The notes under the pieces were generated by a model. The model was not told the origin of the DNA. It searched no databases and saw only the letters and a list, made by a program, of their open reading frames with translations. Below, in pieces: positions 52,667-62,081 of a DNA stretch of 64,000 nt. Source of the DNA: CAVZOY01 sp963777095 (lineage in GTDB: Bacteria; Actinomycetota; Actinomycetes; Mycobacteriales; Geodermatophilaceae). The stretch's first letter is position 1; each line of letters starts with the position of its first letter. A program made the position numbers and the translations under genes. The stretch spans positions 248,001 to 312,000 of the forward strand of contig CAVZOY010000004.1 of the NCBI GenBank assembly GCA_963777095.1, in the 5' to 3' direction.

Positions 52667-52692
52667 GGCGACATCTTGCGGCAGCAGGCGGC

Positions 52693-53484
52693 TCAGGCGG
52701 CGGAGGTACCCGTCTCCTCGTCCGGCACCGGGCGGGCCGGCCTCGGGAACGCCGGCCGCAGGAACAGCGGCGCCCGGAACGGCGCCCAGGTGCCCTCGGG
52801 CTGGGCCAGCCGGTCGGCGATCGCCCAGATCGCCGCCGGGTGGTGCCCGATGCCGAGGTGGCTGGCCATGACGGCGATGTTCTCGGCCCGCTCGCCGGGC
52901 TCGTTGAGGCACGCCCGCCAGGCCACGATCCCGTCGTGGTGCGAGTAGATCGACGACGTCGGCACGGGCAGCGGCTCGGCCTCCCGTGCGAACGGCAGCT
53001 GCCAGTGCTCGACGTGCAGGTGCGAGTAGCGGTCGTAGGCGCGGGCGGCCCGGCTCTCGTCCGGCGACGACAGTCGGAACGGGCTGCCGAGCGTGATCAC
53101 CTGGCGGACGGCGTCCGGGTTCCGGCGGGCCAGTGCGCGGGCGTAGACGCCGCCGAGGCTCCAGCCGATCAGCGACACCGGGCGGCCGTAGCGCTCGTGC
53201 AGTTCGTCGACCCGGTCGCGGATACCGCGGAAGGCCAGCGCGGTCGGGCCGATGTTGCGGCCGAGCCGCCACCCGTGGACCCCGTAGCCCGCCCGGCGCA
53301 GCACCGCCCGCAGCGAGCAGGTCGAGACGTCGCCGGCCAGCAGGCCGGGCAGGACGAGCACCGGGTGCCCGTCGCCGCGGGGCAGCCGCGGCGCGAACGG
53401 CAGCGCGGCGAGGTAGAGGCCGTAGTCGGCGACCGCCCGGCCCGGCTCGCTGAGGTAGAGCGGGAGTGCGGGTCCTGCCGCCAC
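52693..53484 (-). CDS. Alpha/beta hydrolase, lipase-like
   Basis: 263 residues. GTG 53484 is chosen for its AGGAGG 6 bases upstream; an in-frame ATG at 53535 has none. VLVLPGLLAGDVSTCSLRAVLRRAGYGVHGWRLGRNIGPT, then VSLIGWSLGGVYARALARRNPDAVRQVITLGSPF with the nucleophile elbow GWSLGG, and IYSHHDGIVAWRACL (acid region) and HLGIGHHPAAIWAIADRL (histidine). Similar proteins act as lipases or esterases. Co-directional with the DUF695-like gene and divergent from the next hydrolase. Confidence 0.85.
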   Translation of the reverse strand: MAAGPALPLYLSEPGRAVADYGLYLAALPFAPRLPRGDGHPVLVLPGLLAGDVSTCSLRAVLRRAGYGVHGWRLGRNIGPTALAFRGIRDRVDELHERYGRPVSLIGWSLGGVYARALARRNPDAVRQVITLGSPFRLSSPDESRAARAYDRYSHLHVEHWQLPFAREAEPLPVPTSSIYSHHDGIVAWRACLNEPGERAENIAVMASHLGIGHHPAAIWAIADRLAQPEGTWAPFRAPLFLRPAFPRPARPVPDEETGTSAA

Positions 53485-53667
53485 CGATGTCCTCCTGACT
53501 CGGCCGCTGTGGGCCGTCCGGGCGGGTACCACCATGGACCTGCGGCCACACGTAGCAGGCGCAGCGCGCCCGTAGTCGTGTGTCCGGGGTCACAGCGGCC
53601 GCAGGCGTCGCACCCGTGCGGCTCGGGCCGTGCGACCGTGGGGACGACGACGAGCGAGGGGGTGCGG

Positions 53668-54619
53668 ATGGACGGCCAGCTGCCGCGCGGGGAGAGCCGG
53701 ACGGCCGACCTCGGCGGACCGGTGCACTGGGTCGACTACGGCGGTCCGGTGAGCGCTGCCGGCGACCGCCCGACGATGGTGCTGGTGCACGGCCTGGGTG
53801 GCTCGCACCTCAACTGGGACCTGCTGGCCCCGCTGCTGACCCCGCACGCCCGCGTGGTCGCGCTGGACCTGCCCGGCTTCGGCCGCAGCGAGCCCGGCGA
53901 CCGGCGGGCGACGGTGCACGCCAACGTCTCGGTGCTCGACCGGTTCCTCGCGGAGGTGGTCGGCGGGCCGGTGGTGCTGATCGGCAACTCGATGGGCGGG
54001 ATGATCTCGATCCTCGCCACGGAGCGGGCCGGCGACCGGGTGCGCGGCGTCGTCCTGCTCGACCCGGCGGTGCCCGGCCCGCGGCGACGGCTGGACCCGC
54101 TGGTCGCCGGCGTCTTCGCCGTCTACGCCGTGCCCGGCGTGGGGGAGCGGTTCATGTGGCTGCGCCGCAACCGGCAGACCCCGCTCGCCCGCGCGCTGGC
54201 CTGCTCCGGCTCTGCGGCGTCGACCCCGACGCGCTCCCGACGGAGGTCATCGACCGCTCGGTCGAGATGATCGAGCAGCGCGACGACGTCGACGGCATGG
54301 ACCGCGCGTTCCTCTCCGCCGCCCGGTCCCTCCTGCTGGTGCTGGCCGATCCGCGCCGCTACCGGCGCGCCATGGCCGACCTCCGGGCCCCGGTACTGCT
54401 CGTGCACGGCGACGCGCGACCGGCTGATCCCGGTCGTCGCCGCCCGCGACGTCGCCCGCCGGCACCCCACCTGGCGGTACGTGGAGCTGCCCGAGGTGGG
54501 CCACGTGCCGCAGCTGCAGGTGCCCGAGCGGGTCGCCGCGGAGATCCTCGGATGGCTGGCGGCGGCTCAGTCCGCCGCGCGGCTCCACGGTGTCGCGCAG
54601 CGCCTCGAGCCCGGTGTAG
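53668..54619 (+). CDS. Alpha/beta hydrolase (two or three frameshifts, end uncertain)
   Basis: ATG 53668 with GAGGGGG upstream. MVLVHGLGGSHLNWDLLAPLL (oxyanion), VVALDLPGFGRS, VVLIGNSMGGMISILATERAG (nucleophile GNSMGG), then after a break near 54200 (missing g) LLRLCGVDPDALPTEVIDRSVEM...LRAPVLLVHGD, and after a second break near 54412 (extra c) DRLIPVVAARDVARRHPTWRYVELPEVGHVPQLQVPERVAAEILGWL (acid and histidine). No stop follows in that frame; one extra base at about 54575-54590 would give a stop at 54619 and, on the other strand, also a proper end for the epimerase. Substrate unknown. Confidence 0.75.
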
Positions 54620-55638
54620 CGCGGCCGCCAGCCGAGCTGCTCCTTGGCGCGGGTGGTGTCCATCAGCACCGGACGCGCGGCCGCCTCGACCCACTCCGCG
54701 ACCGGGGGCAGGAAGGGCAGCCGGGCGGCGGCCCGGGCCGCCCACTGCGTAGGCCCGGGCGGCACGCGCACCGGCAGGGCGCCGAGCTCGCGGGCGACGT
54801 CGACGGCGGTGAGCACGCCGTCGCCGGCGATGTTGTACGCCCCGGGCGGGCCCGCACCCACGACGCAGAGCAGCAGCGCCTGCCCGACGTCGTCGGCGTG
54901 CACCAGCTGCAGCGGGTGCTCGGGCACCAGCATCGGCAGCGGCACGGGCAGCCGGCGCGGCCGGCCGAACAGCCGGCGGCCGACGGGGGCGAGCGGTCCG
55001 GGCAGCACGTCCTTGCTCCCGACCGTGTCCGGCCCGACCACGATCGGCGGGCGGATCACGAACAGGTCGGGACCGCCGCGGGCCGCCTCCGTCTCGAGCA
55101 GCCCCTCGAGCTCGGCCTTCTCGCGGGCGTAGAACAGCCGCGCGGCGGGGCGCACCGGCCAGTCCTCGTCGATGCGGTCGGGCAGATCGGCGCCGAAGCC
55201 GTAGGCCGCGACCGACGAGGCGTAGACGAACCGCTGCGCCCCGACGGCCGTCGCGGCGCGGAAGGTGTTCAGCGTGCCGTCGACGTTGATCGCCCGGGTC
55301 GTCTGCCGCGGCGCGTTGCCGGTGATCAGGAAGGCCAGGTGGACGACGACGTCGGCGCCCCGGAACGCCGCCTCCAGCGCCTCGGGATCGCGGACGTCGC
55401 CCTGGCGGTAGGTCATCTTCGTCCAGCCGCGCCGCCCCGGGTCGAAGGGCCGCCGGGCGATGCCGATGATCCGGGCGATCCGGTCGTCGGCCTGGAGCAG
55501 CGGAATCAGCCCGCTGCCGAACGTGCCGGTCGGCCCGGTCACCGCGACGGTGAATCCGTTGGTGACCCGGCGGGGACCCCGGGCGGCGCCGCGCCCGCCC
55601 GGCCGCGCGGCCCGGCCCCGCGCTCGGGACGGGCTCAC
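54567..55638 (-). CDS. NAD-dependent epimerase/dehydratase (C-terminal frame slip)
   Basis: Extended SDR fold: VAVTGPTGTFGSGLIPLL (NAD-binding GxxGxxG), GDVRDPEALEAAFRGADVVVHLAFLITG, VYASSVAAYGFGAD, YAREKAELE (Y-x3-K active site) and VIRPPIVVGPDTVG. GTG 55638 overlaps the WS/DGAT stop (GTGA), giving an Arg-rich N-terminus of about 40 residues. The frame as given runs on past KEQLGWRPRYTGLEALRDTVE; a one-base correction near 54580 gives a TGA at 54567. Co-transcribed with the wax ester synthase, which suggests a role in lipid or sterol metabolism (inference). Confidence 0.85.
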
Positions 55639-57059
55639 CGGGTGGCCGCCGCGGCTTTCGCCTTCTCGGCCTTCCGGGCCAGCGCCAGCAGCTCGTCGAT
55701 GCCGGCGCGGATCCCGCCGGAGAGCACGTCGACGTCGGGGAACGCGTCGAAGTCGGCGTTGATCCCGAAGGTCATCGTGTTGAGGTAGGAGAAGATCCCG
55801 ATCGACACCCGCGTGCCGCCGGCGATCGGCACGTAGGCGTGGGCCGAGCACATCCGCCGGCCCAGCACGTAGAGCGGCACCCGCGGTCCGGGCACGTTGG
55901 TGGTGACCGCCTGGGTCCAGAGCTGGCCGGCCTGCATCGCAGCACGGACGCCGAGGGCCAGCAGCGTCGGCGCGACGAAGTCGCCCATCGCGATGATCGA
56001 GCGGGCATCGACCGCCTGCATCGCCCGCTTGTACTCGTCCATCTGACCGCGGATGGCGTGCAGCCGGCTCACCGGGTCGGGGTCGCCGACCGGCAGGTCG
56101 ACGAAGACCGCCGAGATGCGGTTGTCGAGCGCCCCCCGCTCACCGGGACGGCGCACCGACACCGGCACCATCGAGCGGACGACGAGCTTCTCGCTCGACA
56201 GCTCGCCGCGGCCCTTGAGCAGGTCGCGGAAGCCGCTCGTGATCGCGGTGAGGACGACGTCGTTGACCGTGCCGCCGAGTGCCGACCGCACGGCTCTGAA
56301 CTCGTCGACGTGCCCGTCGGACCACGCCCACCGGCGGTGCGGGCCGATCGGGCCGTTGAGCGTGCGGGCGCTCGGTGTGATCGCCTGCTTGGCGACCGAG
56401 GGCACCGTCGAGGCGAGGCTCTTCGTCGAGCCGGCCAGCTGCTTCACCGTGCGCCGCACGCCGCCGAGCGACGGTACGGAGGCCAGCTGCCGCAGCGGGT
56501 GCGCGACGGTGTCGGCCACGGCGCCGGCGGCCAGGGAGAGGCTGCCGGGGTTGCGCTGCGGCGTCCAGTCGCGGGGTTCGCCGTGCTGGGCGGTCGGCTC
56601 GAGGTCGAAGATCAGCTGCATCAGGTCGGTGCCGGCGACGCCGTCGACCATGCAGTGGTGGACCTTGCTGATGAGCGCCCACCGGTCGTTCTCCAGGCCC
56701 TCGACCAGCCAGACCTCCCACAGCGGTTTGGCCATGTCCAGCCGCTGGCCGAGCACCCGGCCGGCCAGGTTGCGCAGCTGGTCATCGCTGCCCGGCTTGG
56801 GCACCGCCGTGTGCCGCACGTGGTACAGGATCTGGAAGTGCGGGTCGTCCATCCACAGCGGGCGGCCCAGCTGCAGCGGCACCGTCTTCACGCGCTGCCG
56901 GTAGCGCGGCACGAGCGGCAGCTTGCTCAGCAGCAGCCGCACGAGGTCGCCGTAGGAGGGCGGCGGGCCGTCGAAGACGGCGACCGACCCCACGTGCAGC
57001 GGCGTGTTGTCGCTCTCCGCGAAGTAGAAGCCTGCGTCGGTGGCGCTCATGCGGTCCAC
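55635..57059 (-). CDS. Wax ester synthase/diacylglycerol acyltransferase
   Basis: 474 residues (MDRMSATDAGFYFAESDNTPLHVGSVAVFDG). The catalytic HHCMVDG (H-H-x3-D-G) is in ISKVHHCMVDGVAGTDLM; further WS/DGAT blocks are GTVNDVVLTAITSGFRDLL, VPVSVR, GALDNRISAVFVDLPVGDPDPVSRLHAI and TTNVPGPRVPLYVLGRRM. It transfers acyl-CoA to alcohols or diacylglycerol, making storage lipid. First gene of an operon with the epimerase. Confidence 0.93.
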   Translation of the reverse strand: MDRMSATDAGFYFAESDNTPLHVGSVAVFDGPPPSYGDLVRLLLSKLPLVPRYRQRVKTVPLQLGRPLWMDDPHFQILYHVRHTAVPKPGSDDQLRNLAGRVLGQRLDMAKPLWEVWLVEGLENDRWALISKVHHCMVDGVAGTDLMQLIFDLEPTAQHGEPRDWTPQRNPGSLSLAAGAVADTVAHPLRQLASVPSLGGVRRTVKQLAGSTKSLASTVPSVAKQAITPSARTLNGPIGPHRRWAWSDGHVDEFRAVRSALGGTVNDVVLTAITSGFRDLLKGRGELSSEKLVVRSMVPVSVRRPGERGALDNRISAVFVDLPVGDPDPVSRLHAIRGQMDEYKRAMQAVDARSIIAMGDFVAPTLLALGVRAAMQAGQLWTQAVTTNVPGPRVPLYVLGRRMCSAHAYVPIAGGTRVSIGIFSYLNTMTFGINADFDAFPDVDVLSGGIRAGIDELLALARKAEKAKAAAATR

Positions 57060-57176
57060 GGGTCGCTCCTCGCCGCATCCGGCCGGGGGCCTGCAGCCGG
57101 TGCTCTTCCGTCGGGGTGATCGCGAAGCTATGCGCGTGGCACCTGGCCGGGCAACCCGAGCGGTGGCGCCTCGATG

Positions 57177-57356
57177 GTGATCAGGTCACCTGGTCGTCAG
57201 GGTTCCTGGCTCAGCATCGACGGTGAGCCAGGACCCCTGTTGACCAGGCGGCCGGCGGGTGTGTCTGCCCCGCGCTCGTGCTGCAGTGCGCACAAGCTTC
57301 GCGGAGAGGGGCCACCCGCGGCCGCGGAGGCGACGGAGGCGGTCACCTGATCACGA
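57177..57356. repeat. Dispersed palindromic repeat, copy B
   Basis: GTGATCAGGTCACCTGGTC (57179-57197), a hairpin TCCTGGCTCA-GCATCGACGG-TGAGCCAGGA and a terminal GGTCACCTGATCA near 57340 repeat the parts of copy A at 32937-33045. The 305-base gap between WS/DGAT and the FUSC gene contains nothing else I can support. Confidence 0.6.
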
Positions 57357-57365
57357 TGCAGCCCG

Positions 57366-59316
57366 TCAGCTGCTGCGGCCGGGCGCGCTCTCGCGCACCA
57401 GCCGCCGCGCGGTGTCGACCTCGCGGGCGACGGGCGCCAGCACGCCGTCGGCGAGGATCTCCGCGTCGTCCGGCGGGCGGTGCGCCAGGACGTCGGCCTC
57501 GAGCTGCCGGATGGCGCGGCGCAGCACCGCGACCTGGCCCGGGTCGGGGGCCGGGCTGCCGGCGCGCGTGGCGATGACCGCCTCGGTGACGGCGTCCGAC
57601 GTCCGCTCCAGCTGCACGATGACCGGCCACCACGCGGCGGCCCGCGAGCTGACCGGCGGCGGCTCGGCCAGCCGGCGCTGGAGCTGGGTCTGCAGCTCGG
57701 TGAGCGCCCGGTAGCTGCGCCGACGGGCCCGGCGGATGTCGGCGTCGTCGCCGGTGAACGCGGCCTCGACGAAGCCGTCGAGCGCCTCGGTGGAGTCGCG
57801 CAGCGCCTCGTCGAGCGGCGCCCGCCAGGTCTGCGGCCAGAGCGCGTAGCCGAGCACCAGCACGATCGCGCAGCCGACCAGGGTGTCGATCAGCCGCGCG
57901 CCGACGAGGCCCGATCCGGCCGGCAGCGCGAGGTCGAGCATCAGGATGATCAGCGGCGTCTGGACGACGGAGAACAGGCCGAAGTTCACCGTCCGCGCCC
58001 ACGGCAGCACCGCCGCGGCCAGCGCCATCGCGACCAGCACCCAGCCCTCGCCGGGCAGCTCGGCGAGCACCGCCAGCAGCGCAGACCCGACGAGGACGCC
58101 GATCAGCGTGCCGGCGCCACGCTGGACGGCGCGGGCGAACACCGACCCGAAGTCCGGCTTGAGCACCAGCGCCACGGTGAGCAGCACCCAGTACGGCCGC
58201 TCGATCGGCAGGTTCTGCCGGGCCAGCTCCGCCGCCGTCATGCAGAGCACGAGCCGGAGCGCGAACGCGCGGGTGTCCGGACTGGCCACGGTGCGGTCGG
58301 CGAGCTGCCGCACCCGGGTGGGCAGCGGCACCGGCACCCGGGGCACGGCGGCGCCGGCGCGCTCCTCGGGGTCGCCCACCACGTTCCAGACCAGCCGGAT
58401 CCCGTGCCGGACGGCCCGACGCGGCCGGCGGGCCGTCGTCCAGCGGCCCGGGGCGGTCGGCCCGCAGCCCGTTCTCGTCCGCGAGCGCCCGTGCCAGCTC
58501 GCGGACGGCGGCGACGTCGACGGGGTCGGCCGGATCGCCGGCGCGGACGGTGGCCACGGCGCCCTCGACCAGGGGCGCCGCGGCGTTGAGGACGCCGGCC
58601 AGCTCCGACAGGGTGCGGCTGCGGCCGGAGGACAGGCTGCGGCTGCGGATCACCCGGTCGTAGGCCTGGTTGAGGGCGAGGGTGAGCTCGCGGCGGGCGT
58701 CGTCGGTCGCGGGGCCGCCGGCCGCCTCCAGCAGGTCGGCGATGCGGCCGAAGACCGCCGCCACCGCCGTCCGGTCCGGGTCGGTCCGCTCGGTCGCCGC
58801 CTGCAGCAGGATCGTCAGGACCGCCCACGCGGCCCCGGCGGCGAAGAACGCGATCTCGGCGGCGAGTGGCAGCGGGGAGTCGAGACCGGAGGACAGTGCG
58901 GCGTAGATGAGCAGCTGGAGCGCCCCCAGGGACAGGGCCGCGCCGACGGCGCTGACCAGAGCCGCGACAACCGAGAGCAGTGCGATGGCGACGACCGGCC
59001 GCCAGCCCTCGCCGGCGGCTACCGGTCCGAACGACAGGCCCACCGCACCGAAGCCGACGGCCGCGGCAGCGCGCCGGAGTCGGTCGCGTAGCGGGCCGGA
59101 CTGCGGGGCGAGGGTGGCCGCCAGCGCGCCCATGGTGGCGAAGATCCCGGCCCCGAGCGCCGTCGTCCCGCCGACGAGGAGCGCGACCGCGAGCGGCGCC
59201 GGCAGGGTGACCGCGAAGCGGACGACGTCCCGCCACGGGACGGGGGCGCGGCTGCCCCGCACCAGTTCCTCGAGCCAGGCGGGCGCGTGGATCCCGCGCT
59301 CACGCCGCTCCGCCAC
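57366..59316 (-). CDS. FUSC/aromatic-acid-exporter-like membrane protein (frameshifted)
   Basis: About 650 residues from GTG 59316 (VAERRERGIHAPAWLEEL). The first membrane block (FAVTLPAPLAVALLVGGTTALGAGIFATMGALAATL, VVAIALLSVVAALVSAVGAALSL, LLIYAALSSG) has a soluble helical insert, then the second block (ALRLVLCMTAAELARQ, YWVLLTVALVLKPDFGSVFARAVQRGAGTLIGVLVGSALLAVL) shows the K-P-D-x-G-x-x-x-x-R-x-x-x-R-x-x-G-T motif of FUSC proteins (YccS/AaeB family). The break is near 58435, between DDGPPAAS and RAVRHGIRLVWNVVGDPEE, one extra base. The family is linked to efflux of aromatic acids; substrate unknown. Confidence 0.85.
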
Positions 59317-59374
59317 GGTCGCAGCGTCCCATTCCGATCCGCGGCGTCCCCGGGAGGACCTACAGTCGCTCGGC

Positions 59375-60223
59375 GTGGCTCTTCCAGCGCAGTCCGGCGC
59401 GACGCTCGCCGAGGTGGTCGCGGCCCTCGAGGCGCGGTACGACCCGGCGCTGGCGGAACCCTGGGACGCCGTCGGGCTGGTGTGCGGCGACCCGTCGGAG
59501 ACCGTGCGGTCGGTGCTGTTCGCCGTCGACCCGACCTCCGCCGTCGTCGACGAGGCGATCGAGCGCGGCGCCGACCTCGTCGTCACCCACCACCCGCTGC
59601 TGCTGACGGCGGTGCACGGGGTGCCGGCCGACGACCCGAAGGGCCGCGTCGTGCACCGGCTGATCCGCGCCGGGGTCGGCCTGTTCGTGGCGCACACCAA
59701 CGCCGACCGTGCGGCCGGGCACGGGGTCAACGACGCCCTGGCCGGCGCGCTCGGGCTGTCGGGAGCCGTGCCGCTCGAGCCCTCCGACGTCGCCGGGGTC
59801 GGCCTCGGCCGGGTCGGCACGCTGCCCGAGCCCGAGTCGCTGCGCGCCTTCGCCGAGCGGGTCGCCGCGGCCCTGCCGGTCACCGAGGGCGGCGTGCGGG
59901 TGGCCGGGGATCCCGAGCGGCGCGTGCGCACCGTGGCCGTGTGCGGGGGGAGCGGGGGGTCGCTGCTGCCGGCCGCCGCCGCTGCGGGGGCCGACGTGCT
60001 GGTCACCAGCGACCTGAAGCACCATGCGGTCTCCGAGGCACTCGAGGCGGACGGCCCCGCGCTGGTGGACGTGGCCCACTACGCGAGCGAGTGGCCGTGG
60101 CTGCCGGGCGCGGCCGAGCTGCTCGGCCGGGATCTCGACGGTCGCGTGGTGGTGGCGGTGTCGCGGCTGCGCACCGACCCGTGGACCGCGCACGTCCGCG
60201 GGGACGGCGACCCGGAGGCCTGA
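59375..60223 (+). CDS. Nif3-like dinuclear metal centre protein
   Basis: 282 residues from GTG 59375. EPWDAVGLVCGDPSETVRSVLFAVDPT, GADLVVTHHPLLLTAV (metal-binding HH), GVGLFVAHTNADRAAGHGVNDALA, ADVLVTSDLKHHAVSEALEADGPALVDVAHYASEWPWLPGAA supply the conserved His/Asp/Glu set. Homologues (Rv2230c) are sometimes called GTP cyclohydrolase 1 type 2, but activity is unproven. First of a three-gene set with the zinc-ribbon protein and RNase H/phosphatase, in the order seen in mycobacteria. Confidence 0.92.
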   Translation: MALPAQSGATLAEVVAALEARYDPALAEPWDAVGLVCGDPSETVRSVLFAVDPTSAVVDEAIERGADLVVTHHPLLLTAVHGVPADDPKGRVVHRLIRAGVGLFVAHTNADRAAGHGVNDALAGALGLSGAVPLEPSDVAGVGLGRVGTLPEPESLRAFAERVAAALPVTEGGVRVAGDPERRVRTVAVCGGSGGSLLPAAAAAGADVLVTSDLKHHAVSEALEADGPALVDVAHYASEWPWLPGAAELLGRDLDGRVVVAVSRLRTDPWTAHVRGDGDPEA

Positions 60224-60249
60224 CCACCCGCGGCCGGTAGGTTGGCCAG

Positions 60250-60990
60250 GTGCAGGCCGACCCCACCGATCAGCAGCGACTGCTGGACCTCGCCGCCGAG
60301 GATGTCGCGCTCACCCAGCTGGCCCACCGCAAGCGGACGCTGCCCGAGGAGGCCGCGGTCGAAGCGGCCGCGGAGACCGAGCGGGCGTTCGCCGTCGACG
60401 TCGTGCGCTCCGAGACCGAGGTGCGCGACCTGGACCGCGAGCAGACCCGGCTCGAGGCCGACGTCGAGACGGTGCGTCAGCGCGAGGACCGTGACCAGAA
60501 GCTGATCGACGGCGGCAGCGTCTCGGCCAAGGACATCACCGGCCTGCAGCACGAGCTCGAGTCGCTCAAGCGCCGCCAGGGCGACCTGGAGGACCAGGTG
60601 CTCGAGCTGATGGAGCGCCGGGAGACCGCCGACGCGGCGCTGCAGGCGGCCCGCGACGGGCAGCAGCAGGCGGCCGCCGAGCTCGAGCGCGCCACCCAGC
60701 TGCGCGACGACGCGCTGGCCGACATCGCCGACAGCACCGCGCGGCACGAGGCGACCCGGGCCGAGGTCGCCGCGAAGGTGCCGGCGCCGTTGCTGTCGCT
60801 GTACGACCGGATCCGCACGCAGAACGGCGCCACCGGAGCCGCGATGCTCAAGGCGCGGCAATGCCAGGGCTGCCGGATCGAGCTGTACGGCAACGAGCTG
60901 GCGACCGTGCGCAACGCCGACCCGTCCGAGGTCGTGCGCTGCGAGAACTGCGGGCGGATCCTGGTTCGCACGGCCGAGTCCGGGCTGTGA
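60250..60990 (+). CDS. C4-type zinc-ribbon coiled-coil protein (Rv2229c/CdsZ-like)
   Basis: 246 residues from GTG 60250. A long antiparallel coiled coil (about 1-185) is followed by a zinc ribbon with QCQGCRIEL and VRCENCGRIL (two CxxC pairs) at the C-terminus. This matches the DUF164/CdsZ family, the product next to Nif3 in actinobacteria. Its stop overlaps the RNase H gene (GTGA). Nucleic-acid or protein chaperone role is inferred from the fold. Confidence 0.92.
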   Translation: MQADPTDQQRLLDLAAEDVALTQLAHRKRTLPEEAAVEAAAETERAFAVDVVRSETEVRDLDREQTRLEADVETVRQREDRDQKLIDGGSVSAKDITGLQHELESLKRRQGDLEDQVLELMERRETADAALQAARDGQQQAAAELERATQLRDDALADIADSTARHEATRAEVAAKVPAPLLSLYDRIRTQNGATGAAMLKARQCQGCRIELYGNELATVRNADPSEVVRCENCGRILVRTAESGL

Positions 60991-62081
60991 CCCGCCGGTT
61001 CATCGTCGAGGCGGACGGCGGGTCGCGGGGCAACCCCGGCCCGGCCGGCTACGGCGCGCTGGTGCGCGACGCCGAGACCGGGCGGGTGCTCGCCGAGCGC
61101 GCGGCGTCGGTCGGTCGGGCCACCAACAACGTCGCCGAGTACGGCGGCCTGGTCGCCGGCCTGCAGGCGGCGCTCGACCTCGACCCCACGGCCGAGGTCG
61201 AGGTGCGGATGGACTCCAAGCTCGTGGTCGAGCAGATGTCCGGGCGCTGGAAGGTCAAGCACCCCGACATGCAGCAGCTCGCCCTCCAGGGGCAGCGGCT
61301 GGCCCGGCAGCTCGGCGCCGTCCGCTACACCTGGGTGCCGCGGGCGCAGAACTCGGCGGCCGACGCGCTGGCCAACAGCGCGATGGACGGCAAGCCGGTG
61401 CACCGGGACGCCGCCGCCGAGCCGGTCGTGCTGGAGGACGACGTCCAGCCCGGTGCCGAGCCGGCGCCCGTCGTCACCACGGTCACCCACCTGCTGCGGC
61501 ACGGGCAGACCGAGCACACGCCGGAGCGTCGGTACAGCGGCCGCAACGACCTGGCGCTGTCCCTGACCGGTCGCGCCGAGGCCGAGGCGGCCGCCGTCCG
61601 GGTCGGGCAGCTGGGCATCGACGTCGTCGTCAGCTCGCCGATCCGGCGCACGCGGGAGACCGCCGAGGTCGTGGGCGCGGCGCTCGGCGTCGCCGTGGAG
61701 CTGGACGACGACCTCGCCGAGCTCGACTTCGGCGACCTGGAGGGGCTGACGCTGGACGAGGCGCTGGCGAAGCACCCGCTCGCCGTCCGGCGCTTCACGT
61801 CCGACGTCACCGTGAAGGCGCCCGGCGGCGAGTCCGTCTCGGACGTCTCGGGCCGCGTCGCCCGCGCCCGCCGGCGGATCCTCGACCGGCACGCGGGCAG
61901 GACGGTGCTCGTGGTCAGCCACGTGACGCCGATCAAGCTGCTGCTCGCCGCCGGCCTGGACGTCGGCGACGACGTCGTGCACCGGGTGTTCCTGGAGGCG
62001 GCGTCGCTGTCGACGGTGGCGTGGTCGTCGGACGGCCGCTCGTCGGTGCGGCTGGTCAACGACACCAGTCACCTGCGCTAG
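60987..62081 (+). CDS. Bifunctional RNase H / histidine phosphatase (CobC-like)
   Basis: 364 residues. The N-terminal RNase HI domain has IVEADGGSRGNPGPAGYGALV, NNVAEYGGLVAGL, VRMDSKLVVEQM and QNSAADALANSAM, giving the D-E-D-D catalytic set. The C-terminal histidine phosphatase domain has LLRHGQTEHTPERRYSG (R-H-G), SSPIRRTRETAEVV, ELDFGDLEGLT and LVVSHVTPIKLLL. The fusion is the same as Rv2228c, reported to combine RNase HI with alpha-ribazole phosphatase activity. Last gene of its operon. Confidence 0.94.
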   Translation: MTRRFIVEADGGSRGNPGPAGYGALVRDAETGRVLAERAASVGRATNNVAEYGGLVAGLQAALDLDPTAEVEVRMDSKLVVEQMSGRWKVKHPDMQQLALQGQRLARQLGAVRYTWVPRAQNSAADALANSAMDGKPVHRDAAAEPVVLEDDVQPGAEPAPVVTTVTHLLRHGQTEHTPERRYSGRNDLALSLTGRAEAEAAAVRVGQLGIDVVVSSPIRRTRETAEVVGAALGVAVELDDDLAELDFGDLEGLTLDEALAKHPLAVRRFTSDVTVKAPGGESVSDVSGRVARARRRILDRHAGRTVLVVSHVTPIKLLLAAGLDVGDDVVHRVFLEAASLSTVAWSSDGRSSVRLVNDTSHLR

